The translations under genes and the position numbers were made by a program. Below, one piece after another: positions 38,501 through 53,500 of a stretch of 64,000 nt of DNA; positions within the stretch are counted from its first letter, which is position 1; every line of letters begins with the position of its first letter. A model generated the notes under the pieces. That model did not search any database, was not told the origin of the DNA, and worked only from the letters and a program-made list of their open reading frames with translations. The DNA is from Solen grandis (Eukaryota; Mollusca; Bivalvia; Adapedonta; Solenidae). Where the stretch lies: assembly GCA_021229015.1 (NCBI GenBank), contig CM037777.1:23193313-23257312 (forward strand), in the 5' to 3' direction.

Positions 38501-41500
38501 TGACCTTTTTGTAAATTCATTTAAGATTTAGTATTTAAGTGTGAAAAACACATTATTCTAGTCATGGTTGCCAAGACATAGAGGATATTTGTTTGTTTTT
38601 GTGGAAGGTGAAATTTGATTTTATGAAGTGAACTAAAAAATTTGTATTCTTATTTGTGACTACGTCGCCACTTGTGAGAATATATTTTCTTAAGTTCATG
38701 AAATGAAATAAAATATTTCAACGTCCTTAATAAACGAATACATTTTCTCCTTATTTTATGTTGGAAAAGTGAAATTATGATTTTAGAATTTTCTCTGTGA
38801 AATTATTTAAATATATTTTTTTATGATTTATATCACAGCAATCCACCTAGAAGCATAAAATAAAGCTTTATAATGCTTATGCTCCATATACACTGTTGAG
38901 TTCAGCTTATAGTGTATTCTCTTGTAAATTAGCACCTCCAAGATGGGAGTATCACAAGTATACAGTGCAGTATTTGCACACACAAAAAAAGTAAGAGATA
39001 AACACAAGAGTGAAATTTAACAGAAAATCAAAATCCAATTAGATTGGTTGATTAAGGAACAAAATGGAGATAGTGTCCATTTTTTTTCCCTAAATAATGC
39101 GGATGTAAGCAATCTCCAGATGCCTGGCAATGCCACTCATAGCCCGTGGCATTAATTTAACGCTTTTCCCTGTCAGTAAAGGATTGTTTGCTTTCCACCA
39201 CTTCATGAAAATATACATGGATAATCCTAGGCATAAATAATTAATCTTTCTAATTAAGGTAATTAACTTCAGCTGCTAGAAAGTTCTTGTGGGTTTCGGG
39301 ATAGGAAAACAAATCAGACCACTGTTAGATAGATTGGTAGCTAAAAAACCATTTCCTTGTGATGACGGTAATATTCCAAACACCTGCAAGTAAATTATAC
39401 CAGACCATGGAGGAAAGGGGAATCCTGGGTAGAAAACATGAATTTTATGGCTTTGAAATACATTTGAGTAAAATGATCAGAATTATGTCTCCTACATAAG
39501 GATAGTTACATACCAAATACTTGTTTTCTTGTAAAATAAAGATATATTAATGGAAATTAAGCAGTTTGCCAATAAGTCAGCAGATTAAGCCATAAAATAA
39601 AGATAATAGATTGATAGGAATGCATTATTCATAAATCTTGACCATTTAAAAGCACTAATGCTATATGAATCCAGACCCTCTTTAAACCCCACAATGTTTT
39701 GGGCACTTGTAACTGCCTTAATTTGTCATTGGTGCAGACCAAGATCAGCCTGCACATTTCATGCAGTTTGATAATGGTCTGCTCTGTTTGCTCTTCATTC
39801 ATTTTAAGTTTTAGCAATCACCACTATAAAATAACGAATGGTACAGTCCAAAATGAAGAAAGGGCAAATCCAATTCAGAAATTTTAAGCATGTTAAGGTA
39901 TAAAAAGAAATATCATGATATTCAGGGTAAGTTAAGAGCATTATATATTAGGAGTTTTTTATGAGGATGTTAGGGTATCAGTCAACCCTCTAACACATGA
40001 GAGCTAGAAAGCCATATTTTCCTTACATGCTTCATCTCCAGAAATGGATATTTTATGAAATAAGGGTGAAGGTAAAAGACCACTGTTAAATAACCACCAA
40101 ATATATTGAAAAAGGACTAACAATAGTCAACCAAATCAAGGTGCCCGCTGAGTTTTGAATCTGGAGGGTATAATTGCTTTTTTCCCTTAATTTTGTACCC
40201 CTTCTTAACCCTTTCCCTCATGTAGACTCATTTTGACGCACTCAATAGGTATCACATAAAGCCTGATCTGCAGAAAACCACAGTTAAACCTTACCAAATT
40301 TAATTACAAAATCCTCATTTCCAGACCACTGAGGAGCAGCGAACAGCATAAAACCTGATCAGCCTGTGAGTTACTCGTAGGCTGATCTGGTTTTATGCTG
40401 TTCGCATAGGTCTTTTCATAGTGTCCACTATGAGGGAAAGGGTTAAAGCAAGTCCCAGCAATTTTGGGTGTACATGGCCAATTTTGGGGCTAAAAACGCT
40501 CTACAGGGGTTAAATGGGCATGCTGCAAATCAATCACAGAAATGTGTGTTTGGAGAAAAATGCTTTAAAATCCATGTCATCAAAATATCAAAACTTCAAA
40601 AGAGTAAAACAAACATGGAACTGCATCTGAGTTTCTTCAGTAGTATTATATGAAACCAAACCATCATTCATTGTGCTCATTAGGCTAAGTGCCTCAGTAT
40701 TTTGTTCAGGCGTTCACCTCTTTGAAACCACTTAAGCCCAACTGCAGCACTTCTGTATGAAGCTGCCAAGTGCACTACCCTTTTAGTATTTTGATCTATC
40801 AAAACATTAGAAACCTTTGTTTGTTATCCAGCTCTCCCCAAGATCATGGAATGAACCAAATTTCTATACTGTTTAAGCATTCTTTTTTATAACATTATTT
40901 TGGTCAGTTAGTGTCTAAGCATTCTTCTTTTATAACATTATTTTGGTCAGTTAGTGTCTAAGCATTCTTCTTTTATAACATTATTTTGGTCAGTTAGTGT
41001 CTAAGCATTCTTCTTTTATAACATCATTTTGGTCAGTTAGTGATAGACAGTGAATGTTTTGTTCCACTTGAGAGCCAAATTGCTGTCCTTAAAAAAAAGG
41101 GTTGATCATTAGTTTGCAATATCTGACTTGCAAAGTTTCAGCACTTTGCCAGAAATTTGCTGTCTGGATTCAGTTAAGTGAAATTGAGGAGACTTGAAGT
41201 TCTAATTGTCTGCTCATCTGTACCTCATAAACCTTTGGTGTCAGACTTTGATGTAACACAGGTCAACACATGATAAGAAAGAACACAGACCAAAATACAG
41301 GTCACATCATCAAGGTCACGGTCACACTGAGCATTTACAGTCTAAGGTTTTAGCAACATTGTACAAATGTTCACTTGAGTGAGTCAGTAAGTGAGTCAGT
41401 ATTTAACTCAGTGTCAAGGTCATTCTGAAAGGTTAAAGTTAAAAGATTACAATCTTCAGTGGGTGGGGACATTTATCTCACATCAGACAAAATATTACAA

Positions 41501-44500
41501 AGTTCCTTGCTGATTTAATATAAATACTGTCAGCAAACCTTGTGAGCAAATTCTGCTTGCACAATTGAGTTTTGGGTATTTTTGTTATCAGACTGAGAGT
41601 GTATCAGAAGCAACCTCCAGTGAGAGATTTAAGCTGTGAAGAGAGTTGAACAATCACAGACTTCAAGGTCATCTTTGTAATTGATAAGAATTCAGTTACA
41701 AGAAGGGAACAGTCTGTACCTGCAAAGCTGGAACTAAAGGAGGAGGTTGAAGTTATCGGAGAGGAAAGGAATTTATCAGTTGAAGTGAGAAGAAGGTTAA
41801 CACTTCCAGGAAGTTTTGAGAAGAATTCACAAGTATTACAGCTTGTTAAATCTACAATGTGGGCTAGCTACATACATTGTGAAATCAAAATTTTACCATC
41901 CTTGATTTTATTGCTGTCTTGCAGTATTATGTGATATTAATGTTTGGCCTGAAAGTTTACTTAGTCAACAAAGCTCTTGTGATTTGATACCCATGACCTG
42001 TGCAATTGATGAAATAGTCACTAAGTGTTTTTTAGCACTATGATAGGTCTTAATGCCAGAATTACAAATATCGTATGGTGTGGTATCATGCCATGTGTCA
42101 GTGACATGATAATATATTTCAGGATTTGCTTCCCACGAATTTATTCCAATTACTGGTATATAAGGGGGCCTCATGATGTCCAAGTGGTTATAATTGTTGA
42201 CATTACACTACTCAGTGAGTCCCTCAGTGCTGTGCTTCCAATCTCAGCAGGGTCATTCAGATTTTTCAGGGGAGAAAACCTTCCAGCTAGCTGGGGGTCT
42301 CTCTAAGCACTCTGGACATGGATTGAAATGCTTAAATGCAACCCAGCAACAAATCAAGTGATGATAAAATTGGTGAATTTCTTGTTGGGTCTAGATATCC
42401 AAGCACACTGCTACACAAGAAGAGAAGCTTTATATATCAATCTATTTTTAGATCATTAGTAATATCAATGAATTCAGACTGAAAAATTATCTTTCAAGGG
42501 AGGGCAGTTTTGTGTTAAAATACATGTATCTAATAACGTTTTGGAAATAAGTGCAGTTTCGTCAAAATTCTTTAATCAGAGGTGTTTGACGTTGGGTAAT
42601 TTGGTCGACAGCCAGACTAACGACAAAGCTCATTAGTAAAATATTCTAAGTATATTTCACTGCGGTAACCTCAGGCTTATTGCCTCTCATTGAATACTGG
42701 AATCATCAAAAAGTTGGACCCAAATTGTAGACTGGCCTAAGGAACTTCTCAAATTGCTTTGTTACTAAATGTTCCTTCTTAGCTTAGTGGCTAGACTAAG
42801 CAACAACAACAAACAAAAAAAGAATTCGTATTAAACGCATGTTTAGCATTTAATTGAAAAGAGGAACAACTAATAATGTATATTTCATTGTGTGGAAAAT
42901 CATTCAATTCGTGACCAACCTTGATCTATTAAGACAATAATTTCACACCTTAAAACTGTTGTCATGCTGACTCATCTCTTGGAAGGAATGCTGGTAACAG
43001 AGGCCTTTCACTGTCTCTAATTTGAATCAAAACATCAAAATGATGTTTGACAAGTCCTCACTTCGATGGAGAATCTGATTCTTTGAGCAGCCAGTCGGGC
43101 TGATAAGCAGTTTGCTAGGTGTTCAGAAGGCTGTAAATGCCTGGCGATGTGACTTTTTTATTTGATTTATTGGCAGAATTCAGATTTACTTTCTGACAAA
43201 AACCATGTGAGGCAGACATTTTCAGGACCATAGAAACACATTACTGTGAGTCCATGCCAGGTTTTGAAATTGTTCTATGTGAAATTTGATGTATAGAATT
43301 TCATTACTGAGTTTGTGCTTGTCTGGAGTTAATCACCAGAGTAAGCCCCATATATCTCTAATAAATTGGTTTAATTACCTTCAGAGGAATCACTTCAATT
43401 TAATAGGATTGATTTTAGACTCATATTTTTTATGTTGAAACTGACGATAACTTTATTAGTCCCCTACTGGTGATTACAACAGAGAGGACTATAGGTTTGG
43501 CTTCCGTCCATCTGTCCATCTAGATTTCTGGAAATCTGGATCCCGCAATAACTTAAAAACCGTTTAAGATAATATTATGAAACTTGGTATATGAATAGAC
43601 GGCAGTATGGAGATTAATCACTTTGTTTTTTTTCTCAGACCAAAATTCTTGTTTGCTATGGTAACGGAAATATTATGCACCTCACCGGTAGGGGACTCAT
43701 GTGTTGTGTGCAACACCAGTTACTTGTTTATTCTTTCATTTTGTTTATTCTATTCCTGTTTATTTGATTTGTTTAATTGTATGTTTTTTCCTCATCAGTT
43801 TCAATTATGTTGTGGAACCTTGTTCAAAGTGAAGATAATTTTGTATGTGCATGTTTCTTTCTTTTTTTTTCCTTTTTTTTGTGCCAGTTTCAATTTGTGT
43901 AGAGGGAATGCTAATTTTCTTTATTGTCTTATTTTGGAAGCTTCACATTTTCTAATGATTTAGTACCCTTAGCATACTACAAAATACAAGGAGATTGTCT
44001 TGCTAATATTTAGATTTGGAAATTCTGTTCAATCATTTTCTCATCAAGCTTGTCTTGTTTAAAATTTTGCCCTATATTTATGAACAAAAAACTTGATCGC
44101 TATTTTCGTTTGGAACATAAAATTTCCCTTGAGTTGCAATAAGCATTAATGTATGTCACTTTGAAGGTAAACTCTGAGATAAATTATGACTGAAAATTAA
44201 AAGCAAGGCCATGGAACCTGCAGGCTGATCAGGTTTTAACAGATCACATTGAGTTTTCTGGATGCTTCTTAATATTCATGTACATTAATTTAATGACTTG
44301 ATGAATATCAATTTACTGATTTTTATGTGGGTTATTAAAAAAAAATGGATTTTTCTCTGCCGTGGAGGATCTGAGCTACAGTATAGAGAGACCCTGATCA
44401 GACAGATTCTGGAAGGAGCTGTCTGATCTTGTTCTGCTCTGTTTGCCAAGTCATCAAAAGCTGAGCATGTTCAGTACTCTTAGCATAATGGATACCTACT

Positions 44501-47500
44501 TCCTATCCAGTTACTCAGACCCCACAAATACACCATCAGTGCCAATACTACTAATCCATGAATCTTTCACACTGAAGTGTGCTTAATTAGACATACTTTC
44601 AGTCTTTGGTATCATTATTTCAGAACCATTAGGTAAACGTAAACTTAAAGTGCCAACATTTCATCTAACAGTGTGTATGATGTATCCTTTTTTTTAACCC
44701 TTTCCCTCATATAGACTCATTTTGACGCACTCAATAGGTACCACATAAAGCCTGATCTGCAGAAAACCACAGTTAAACCTTACCAAATTTAATTACAAAA
44801 TCCTCATTTCCAGACCACTGAGGAGCAGCGAACAGCATAAAACCTGATCAGCCTGCGAGTTACTCGCAGGCTGATCTGGAAAACCTGATCAGCCTGCGAG
44901 TAACTCGCAGGCTGATCAGGTTTTATGCTGTTCGCATAGGTCTTTTCATGGTGTCCTCTATGAGGGAAATGGTTAAACAACTGTATCCAAATTTATCCAT
45001 AGAGGTTCATTCATAGTTATTTAATCTTTAAGATATCAATGTTGTTTAGAATTGCAAATGACCATCACTAAGGTTGGATGAACTGAGTGTTTGACTTGTG
45101 AGTGGCAGGTTTTAGGTTTAATTCCCATGTTAACTACTTGAAAAAAATAGATCTGATTGGTCCCTGCTTGTGGCAGTCAAAAATAAATATAGAGTAGTTC
45201 AAAAGACTGGTTGGCTCGGTGTCAGTTTAATTTGCCTGGGTGTGGTATCATGCCACTTATCTATGGCATGATTCTGTAGTATGTTAACACTATAACAGTC
45301 TCAAAAAGACATAGCTTCCTAATGACTCTAAACCTGTTGGTAATGGGTAAATTTCAACAACAAACAAACCAAGTGAAGTAGACTTTTTGTGGCCTTGACT
45401 CAATCCTACTAGTATACAAAACAAAGTTATATGCTGCATTCTGTTAGACAGCAAGCAAATGGTAGTCTGTGCATATTTTATGGTCTCTTGTTACTCTCTT
45501 TCATTGACAATCAGTGGCAATTAGTGGCTTTATTTGCAGCATGTTATGTCGCGATAATAGCGAACAATAATTGCTCCTTGCTGCCATAGAGTCTCTTAAT
45601 GCAGTGGGTGGGGTATAATTACTTTGTAACTTGATGGAGATCTAATCGTGAGCTTAATGTACAGTATTTTTACAGGCGATTTTTATGTGCTACTCATTTC
45701 CAGCTATTTGTAGAAAATATGCTGTAAACTCCGGTTTTACTGTCATCTTAACATTTCTGAAGATGGATTTATTTTGTTGTTATTTCTAAAAAGACATTGG
45801 TGATTCAATTAAATTCCTTGTAATGTGTACAGGTTTGCATTTCTACTTGTCAGGCACCAAACTGTGTCCTAAGTGCTGACCGTGGTGACATTAGCTTAAG
45901 CTAAATCTTAAAGATTGATTCAACTATAGTTGCTTAGTTACTTTGATCCGACACTTCAGGTTGGAGACATGAAACAAAGGTATTCCAACTGTCAGCTATA
46001 GTTTGTTTGATCATTGGTTTTGCCTAGTTAAAGTTAGTATAATGTGTTTCAGTATTCTTTCCCAGGCTGACGAGAACCAGTCTGTATATATCTCAACTTC
46101 ACCACTAATCTTAGATGTACCAGTCTTTATTTCAGTGTAAGCTGTGATCAAAGTGCAATTAATATTTTTGTATTTCAAGTACCAGATTTAAGCCCAGGCC
46201 TCGTGTTCTCGAAAATACTTACATACAATCTCAGGTTTAAATTTGAGTATCATACTCTAATCCCTATTGAAACAAGTGGGCATAGTTTAAGTTCAAGTAC
46301 GAAAATCATACTTAAGTACCATTTTTATTTTGGAGAACACAAAGCCAGGAATTTGTACATCTGACCCAAGTCTAAGAAATATTTATATTTCTGCAGTTTT
46401 ATGGGAGAAATTGTCTATATTTTCATATATTAAATATTATGCTGAATTTGCCAGTCTGTGTATACAAAAAGATATGCTTAAAAGCACTATAGGCAGCAAA
46501 GTACTAAGATTACATTCCTGTGTTTCAGACACCAGGCTAAAGTACATCAGTACAGGATACTTCCGGGTCAAGATGGAAAGCTTCATGTTCAGGTAGGGCT
46601 ATCTTTAATATTTTTGTCCCTATATATGTATGATGTTTCTTCTCTATATGTATGTTATCCCCTTTCTGTTCACATTCTTTCTAAACTGTCATACCCTCAC
46701 CCTTCCTTCTGTATTTGCTGTTTTCTTTCTGTAAGGTAAGCAATGCAGAGCAAGGAAATAAAATAGTGAATACAAAAATTACAAAGATGGTCTTGTGCTA
46801 ATGAAACATTGTAATGAGCAAGAGCTTTGATCATGATCCATAGAAAAAAACAACATTATAACTACATGTATGTCAAAACTTATTTCAGTTACATGGCTAG
46901 GAAGCAAGTTTTAACAACTTTTGTCTGGGCAGTTCATTGGCCAGATGAGCACTGTGGGTGTCTGGGAAAGGGGAACAACCATGAACACAGATATATGTAG
47001 ACATACAGTAGAACCTCGTTAATCCGAAGTCATAGGGACCGGGCTGAAAACTTCGAAATAATGATAATTCGGATTAAAAATCCAATGATAAATTTTGGTT
47101 TGTGTGCATGTATGTTTGCGTTATCATTACCGGTGAGTATCATGAAAATCGCTACGTCAGAAATAACTACTGGTACGTATGAAATGAAATGAAAAATGGA
47201 TCATGTAGGTAAGAGGGTCTACACGGAAATACAAACACATACAATTATTGATATTGAAATTTCTTTAATACATGTATACAAATACGTATGGAAATAATAA
47301 GAAATCAAAACTGTTCAGCAGTAATTTCGTCTTTCTGTTTCAACCAAGTTGATAGCGTATTTGGTGGTACCCCAAACTCTTCGGCAATATGCTTTTTTGA
47401 TTTAATTCCCCTCTCGACTTCCTGGATGGCCGCAAACTTCTTTTGATAGGTTTTGGACTTAAGCCTACGTTTAACCCCCTTCCGTCCTAATGCTGATCCA

Positions 47501-50500
47501 GATATCCTCTCGGTTTGGTTACCGGGCCCTTCTCTAGATTGCTCGACAGTGGATAGGGTTGAGACAAACCCAGTTATTCCCCCGGACACACCGGGTATTT
47601 CACTGGATTGTTCTGACATTGATAATTGTGTGGAATTATCTTTGGAGACAATAATTCTTTCGGACGTAAGCGTGCAGAGACGACAGAGATACAGTTCATG
47701 ATTAATCTCTGCTGACTAAATTTAAATTTACATAAAAAACAAGTACTCAAGATCTGACACCTGGGTTTATCTGCTGAAGCGTGTCTGTTACTCAACCTGT
47801 CAGACATCGATTAGAAGTAATCAATAATTTCCGGTCAGACATATGCTGATAATCCCTACCTTGAAAAGGGTGCGAAAAACTTACTTGAGCCATCATTCCA
47901 GTGACGCCGCAAAATGAACTGACCCGTGTACGATTGAAGTTAAGGGCGATATGTCTTCGAAAATGTACGAAAATTGACTTCGAAATAAACATTGAAAAAT
48001 AGGTATAAAAAGTGAACTCGGGACCGGGATTTAACTTTGAAATAGCGAAAAAAATCGAAATAGCGAAATTCGGATTAAACATTTTATTTTTAGTTAAAAT
48101 AAGAAGGGGAAAAATCGGGACCGAAAAAAAACTTCGAAATGGTGAGGAATTCGGTTTAACGATGTTCGGTTTGACGAGGTTCTACTGTATTTATTTATCT
48201 ATTTATTCTGTGACCTATTTTTAAGACGGAGACGGGGAACTTCCAGCGAGGTTACAATGACCTGACAGAGCTGATCCGGGACTACATCAAGAAAGGGGGC
48301 CAAAATGGACTGATCTCTGCCCTTATACACCCGGTCCCACCTGAGGGGTCACAGGAGGAGCTTTATGCTACAGGTGGGTGGGGTATTTGTCATCCGCTGC
48401 ATATCTTTTTTGTTGAGTTATGTGCCCTTAGATATTCCTAGGATATAGCAGACTTATATGCCCTTGGATATTTTCTGTAGACAAAGTAGAGTTATGTGCC
48501 CTTTGTGATAACTGTATTGCAGGATATTTATCACTGTCATTAATGATTGAATATGATATGTTTGCAGATGAAGATGATGAAGACGATGAAGATTTTGAAC
48601 AGCCCCCTCCCCCTACAAGTCCACCTTCAAGTGCAGAACAGAAGTCACGGAAAGAAACAGTTGACTTCCTCAAGAATTTCTCTCAACTTGACCTCACAGG
48701 GTAAATATGGCATCTACCTCTTGTCTTTGCTCAATAATTTAAACAGTTGAAAAATATTTCTTTTCTTTGACTAATAATGAATTCTAAAATGACATTTGTC
48801 CCCGTCTCTATATAGAAAGAAGGGAAAAAATGTGTGAATCTGCAATACCACACAGATCAGAGAGTGCACTCACATGTTCATGTGTTTGTTTTTAGCTCAC
48901 CTGAGCACAACATGCTCACGATGAGCTATTGTGATTGTTTTTTGTTCGGCATCGGTGCGTGCATCTGGCGTCAACAATTTTCTTTACATCTCCTCCTTAA
49001 CCACTGGGCCAAATTCAATGAAACTTATCAGAAACAACAAGACCTTGGTGTGTAACATTGCCTAGTGAACCTCTACCAAGTTTGTTTAAATCATGGCTCT
49101 AGGGTCGAAATCGGCCCTGTCCTTAAGTGGTCACTTAATTTTACATAGACTTGTATAGGAAAGCCCTCAAAAGATCTTCTCAGAAACAACAAGGCCTGGA
49201 GTTAAGATGTTTACTAGTGGACCTCAACTAAGTCTGTTCAAATCATGGCCATGGTGTCAAAATTGACTTAATAGAGCTATAACCATTAAATTTGGATGGC
49301 AGGTACAGTTTTTGTGTGGATGATTTAGATGATCTTGCTGTACTTCAGCATGGAATATGTATTCAGTATGACTCATAATACTATAATATGCAATGAAGGC
49401 AACGTTTCTCAGGTTAGCAATTCAGTGCCATCTTGGCCCTCTTTTTTATCATGAAAATAATTTGATGAAGTCTGAACATTGTACATGTTTTAAAAATGAT
49501 GTCATTTACTGTATAAAGTAAGATGGTTGAAATATGACTGAGCTCATTTTTAAGTTAGTGTACAGTAAAATATAAACTGGTGAAGTATAAATCAGGTTAG
49601 AATATGGATAATCATGTCTTTCAATGTTTTGTTGTATATTGGATAATAAACTTACATGTTCAAACTAACAAATATCATCACTTCATATGAAAATGAATAT
49701 GTGGTTTCCATGACTACATTTGGAATGAATCATTATCATGACAATCTTCTCTGGATGTTTCCAGACTAGACAGTCAGTTTACTGCCGCCCTGAAGGACTA
49801 TGTGGAAAATGGTCACAAGAAAGACGCTGTCTCCATCAACGTGGGTGACTCAGAGCTTCATGAATTCACTAAACTCCTAGAGATTACCACTGCTGGACTG
49901 AAAAGGTATTAGACTAATGTTGCATTTGTCTTTTCTGATAGTTTGAAACAAACTTAAAGTTGCTGTAATGGTTCTGCTACGTCTTTTATCACTTAACCTC
50001 TACCAAGATAACCAAGGTACCTTGATGAAATATTAGGAAACCTTGGTTATCTCTGTGAAAGGCCACTAGGTCCGAAATGTAGCAGAGAAATGTAACAAGG
50101 ACTTTACCTTGAGATTTTAACATGTACTGGGCCCTTATTCCTGAATCTGTGCATAATTTCGACTTATTCTCAAGAAGTACACATGTTCAAAGTTATTTTA
50201 ACACTGTAGATAAATCAGTAATGTAAATTATATTTCTTACAATATGTAGGAAATAATCACTAGATCTTACTAGATTTTAGTAAATTCATTATACATAGAA
50301 AAAGAAAATTTCAGAAACTTGATTTTGAGCCTAAAATATGAACTCAGAAGATTGATGACTAAGGGCCCTAGTCATTCTGAAATTGGCTGTGAATGGACCA
50401 ATAATAAATAGAGTAAAACCTCTATACAGTGGGGCTTTCGTTCATGTTGGCAAACGAACCGCACGATACACGCACGATAAACGCAAACGAACCGCACGAT

Positions 50501-53500
50501 ACACGCACGTTACACGATAAACGAACGAACGAACGATAAACGAACGATGCATATACACGTTTGATACACGATGCACGATACACGGACCGCACGAAACGAA
50601 CGATTGCAGATAGGCACGGTAGCGAGGTTAATCGATTTACTCGTTTTTTTTTGCCCAAGTGAACAAGGCAATTAATCAATTTATAAATAAAACCATCATT
50701 AAAACTAACACATACACACACACACGAAAAAAAACAACGAATGTTCTATAATAGGAAGTCACATGTTCTAAATCGTGTCGAAATTACAAATAATTGTCGT
50801 TACACATTGAATTTCCCATTTTCGGCGCAGGGAATTTCTGTACACGTATGTGTTTATATTGTGGTTTCTATGACAACACTGAAGCCCTGCATCAAATTTC
50901 ATAAGCATTAATGAATTCTGTGTTTAAATTAAAACAGGGAAGGACGAGAAAGAAGATTTAAGAAAAGTAATACTAAATACTGAAACTAATCTTTAACTTT
51001 ATGCAAATATATATTATAGATCATATATTTACATCACCAGATTTGTTTCTTATTGTGTACAACATATTCTTATATATAACATTAACATTATAAAAAAAAT
51101 AAAATATATATATATATAAATTTAATTATAACAAGAAAACGATATCAAATTATTTTAACACATATCCAACAAGTCCAAAATATATATATACGAATATCTT
51201 TTTTTTTCCACTTTTGTTTTAGTAAGTTACGTTACATGTATGAATTCCAGGCACATTACATTTTAAACATGAAGAGATACATAATAACAATACAGACATA
51301 TAAAATAATTCATATACTATTCACATAAAAGACCTATTTTGGAGCCAGCACCCGATATTGATAGTCAACAGAAACATGCAAGTCTTTTTCAATCCTCCAG
51401 TATCTTGGCACTATACATAACGTCCTGTAACGTCCCTTTGAACTTCAGACTGAAGGGTGGTAACTTGTTATGGTACTTTGTTATATTATGGCTGAGCTGC
51501 CGCAAAGCCGGAGATGAAATTCGCTTTTTTGCTAACTATATTTTCTTTAATGCTGCAAGCTCTAGATTTTTACATTATTTAATACATATATTAGCAGGCC
51601 GTATGCCAAATATATTTGTATTTTATAAATTATAAATGAAAATGAAAATCTTAAATTAGGTATCACTAAATAAACACTCTGTTATGAATTTTTGCTTAAC
51701 GGTTTTATAAAAAATAACGATTAAAACACAAGCACTATGTAATTGTTTCGCAAAAGTTATCCAAAACAATATTGTAAATAGTGTATATAGTGATATTTGC
51801 ACTGCTCTCCGTTTGGAGCTTCTAAAGTAGTGTTAAATTAGGTAACTTTTTTCAGTTTATTATGTTAATATCTGGCGACACTTGAATATTTACCTGGCAA
51901 TCTTCTTTATATCTGTGAGTCGATCTCTCTGTCTCATTTCTTTTCCAATTTTTAAACAGCCTGGTTTCATCTTTTTTTTTTTATTACATATTGTACTTTA
52001 AACTCGATCATTATACGATCGCTGCACCATTATTTCTCGACCGCTTAGCTACTCGATTAAAAAAAAAATCGGGTATGAAACCCGACCGATTCCGACCAAG
52101 GTAGACCATCCCGACCACTCCTGATCATTCTGCCGACCAAGGTAGACCATCTCGACCACTCCTGATCATTTGCCGACCAAGGTAGATCATCCCGACCACT
52201 CCTGATCATTATGCCGACCAAGGTAGACCATCCCGACCACTCCTGATCATTATACCGACCAAGGTAGACCTGGTCAGGCTGGATCGAGTTTATTAACATA
52301 TCAGATATATATGTAGTTACACAATTTTAAAAATCAAGTCATAAGTGTTTCAAATGTGTAACATAATAAAAGTATTTATTTTCCCATCGGTCTTGTAGGA
52401 TTTCTTAATGGATCTTTGTTGACCAAAAAAAAAAATGATATAATATTCATCCAAAATAAATCGCATGTACCCAAACCTCATTTAATTGTGTCGGTGTTGC
52501 TATTATCTGGAATATTCTTTTTATTTTGTTTCAGGTGTTTTTGTGGGTTTTTTTTTTCATTATTTATTTAGTTGATATATATAACTACCCTCTTCAGGGA
52601 GGTAGATTTTTCATCGTGCACAATTATAGATGGTCGATGTATATAAAGATCATGTAACATATGCTTTAATTTTTACATAGACATGTATTTATATGAATAA
52701 ATAAAAGAACTCAATAACGTGTGTGTCAATTGATCATTTCTTTTCTTTTCTCTCTCTTGTGAGAATGATTTTACAGCGAATTTATTTTAACCACCTATTT
52801 GATCTATAGGCTGTTTTTTAGATACTATGTTTTATTTTATTTTTTTTTTCGTCTTATATTTACTTTTAAGACCAAGGTTTTCCTTTAGTAAATCAGTTCT
52901 CTTTCTCTTTTGTTAAATTTATTTATTTGTTTATTTGAATGTCAAACGGACAGTTAGTTGGTATATTCAAAGGTACATCCAGTAAGGAAGTGTCAAAACG
53001 ATGTGTCTTGTGGGGTGTCAAGCTGGAACACCCGGTATGGTACATTGTATACACAGGAAGTTCTTGTCAAACATGTGAGGGGCATCACCTGCGACCCAAT
53101 TATGTTGTGCTAGAAATAACAAACAACAACAATAAAAAAAGGTATATATTGCGATAAAGTTTGTCAACCGCCACATTTACATTGCGATCTTAATACCGTG
53201 CCGAATTGCTTCTCATTGTGCTCGTTCGACTTGTGTTATATTCAGGGAAATATTTGTGGATATTCTTGGATCTATCTGGAACACCTGGAAATAGGAAAGT
53301 TTATGTCTTCTTCCTTTTTTTTTTTTTTGTCTTTTTTTTGTTTTGTTTAAACATGTATTGTAATTTACAGCCTTGTTACAACAATTATTATTAGAATTAT
53401 TAAAATGCTGTATCATGATGGTAACCCAACTCTTATAAGTCAAGCAATTTTCTTAATCTCACCTACAAAACTCTATATAACCTTAACAACAGTATCCAAC

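Noticed and set aside
43607..43963. 118-codon frame rich in Phe, Leu and Cys
   Set aside because: T-rich DNA overlapping the end of a short TIR element; hydrophobicity follows from base composition.
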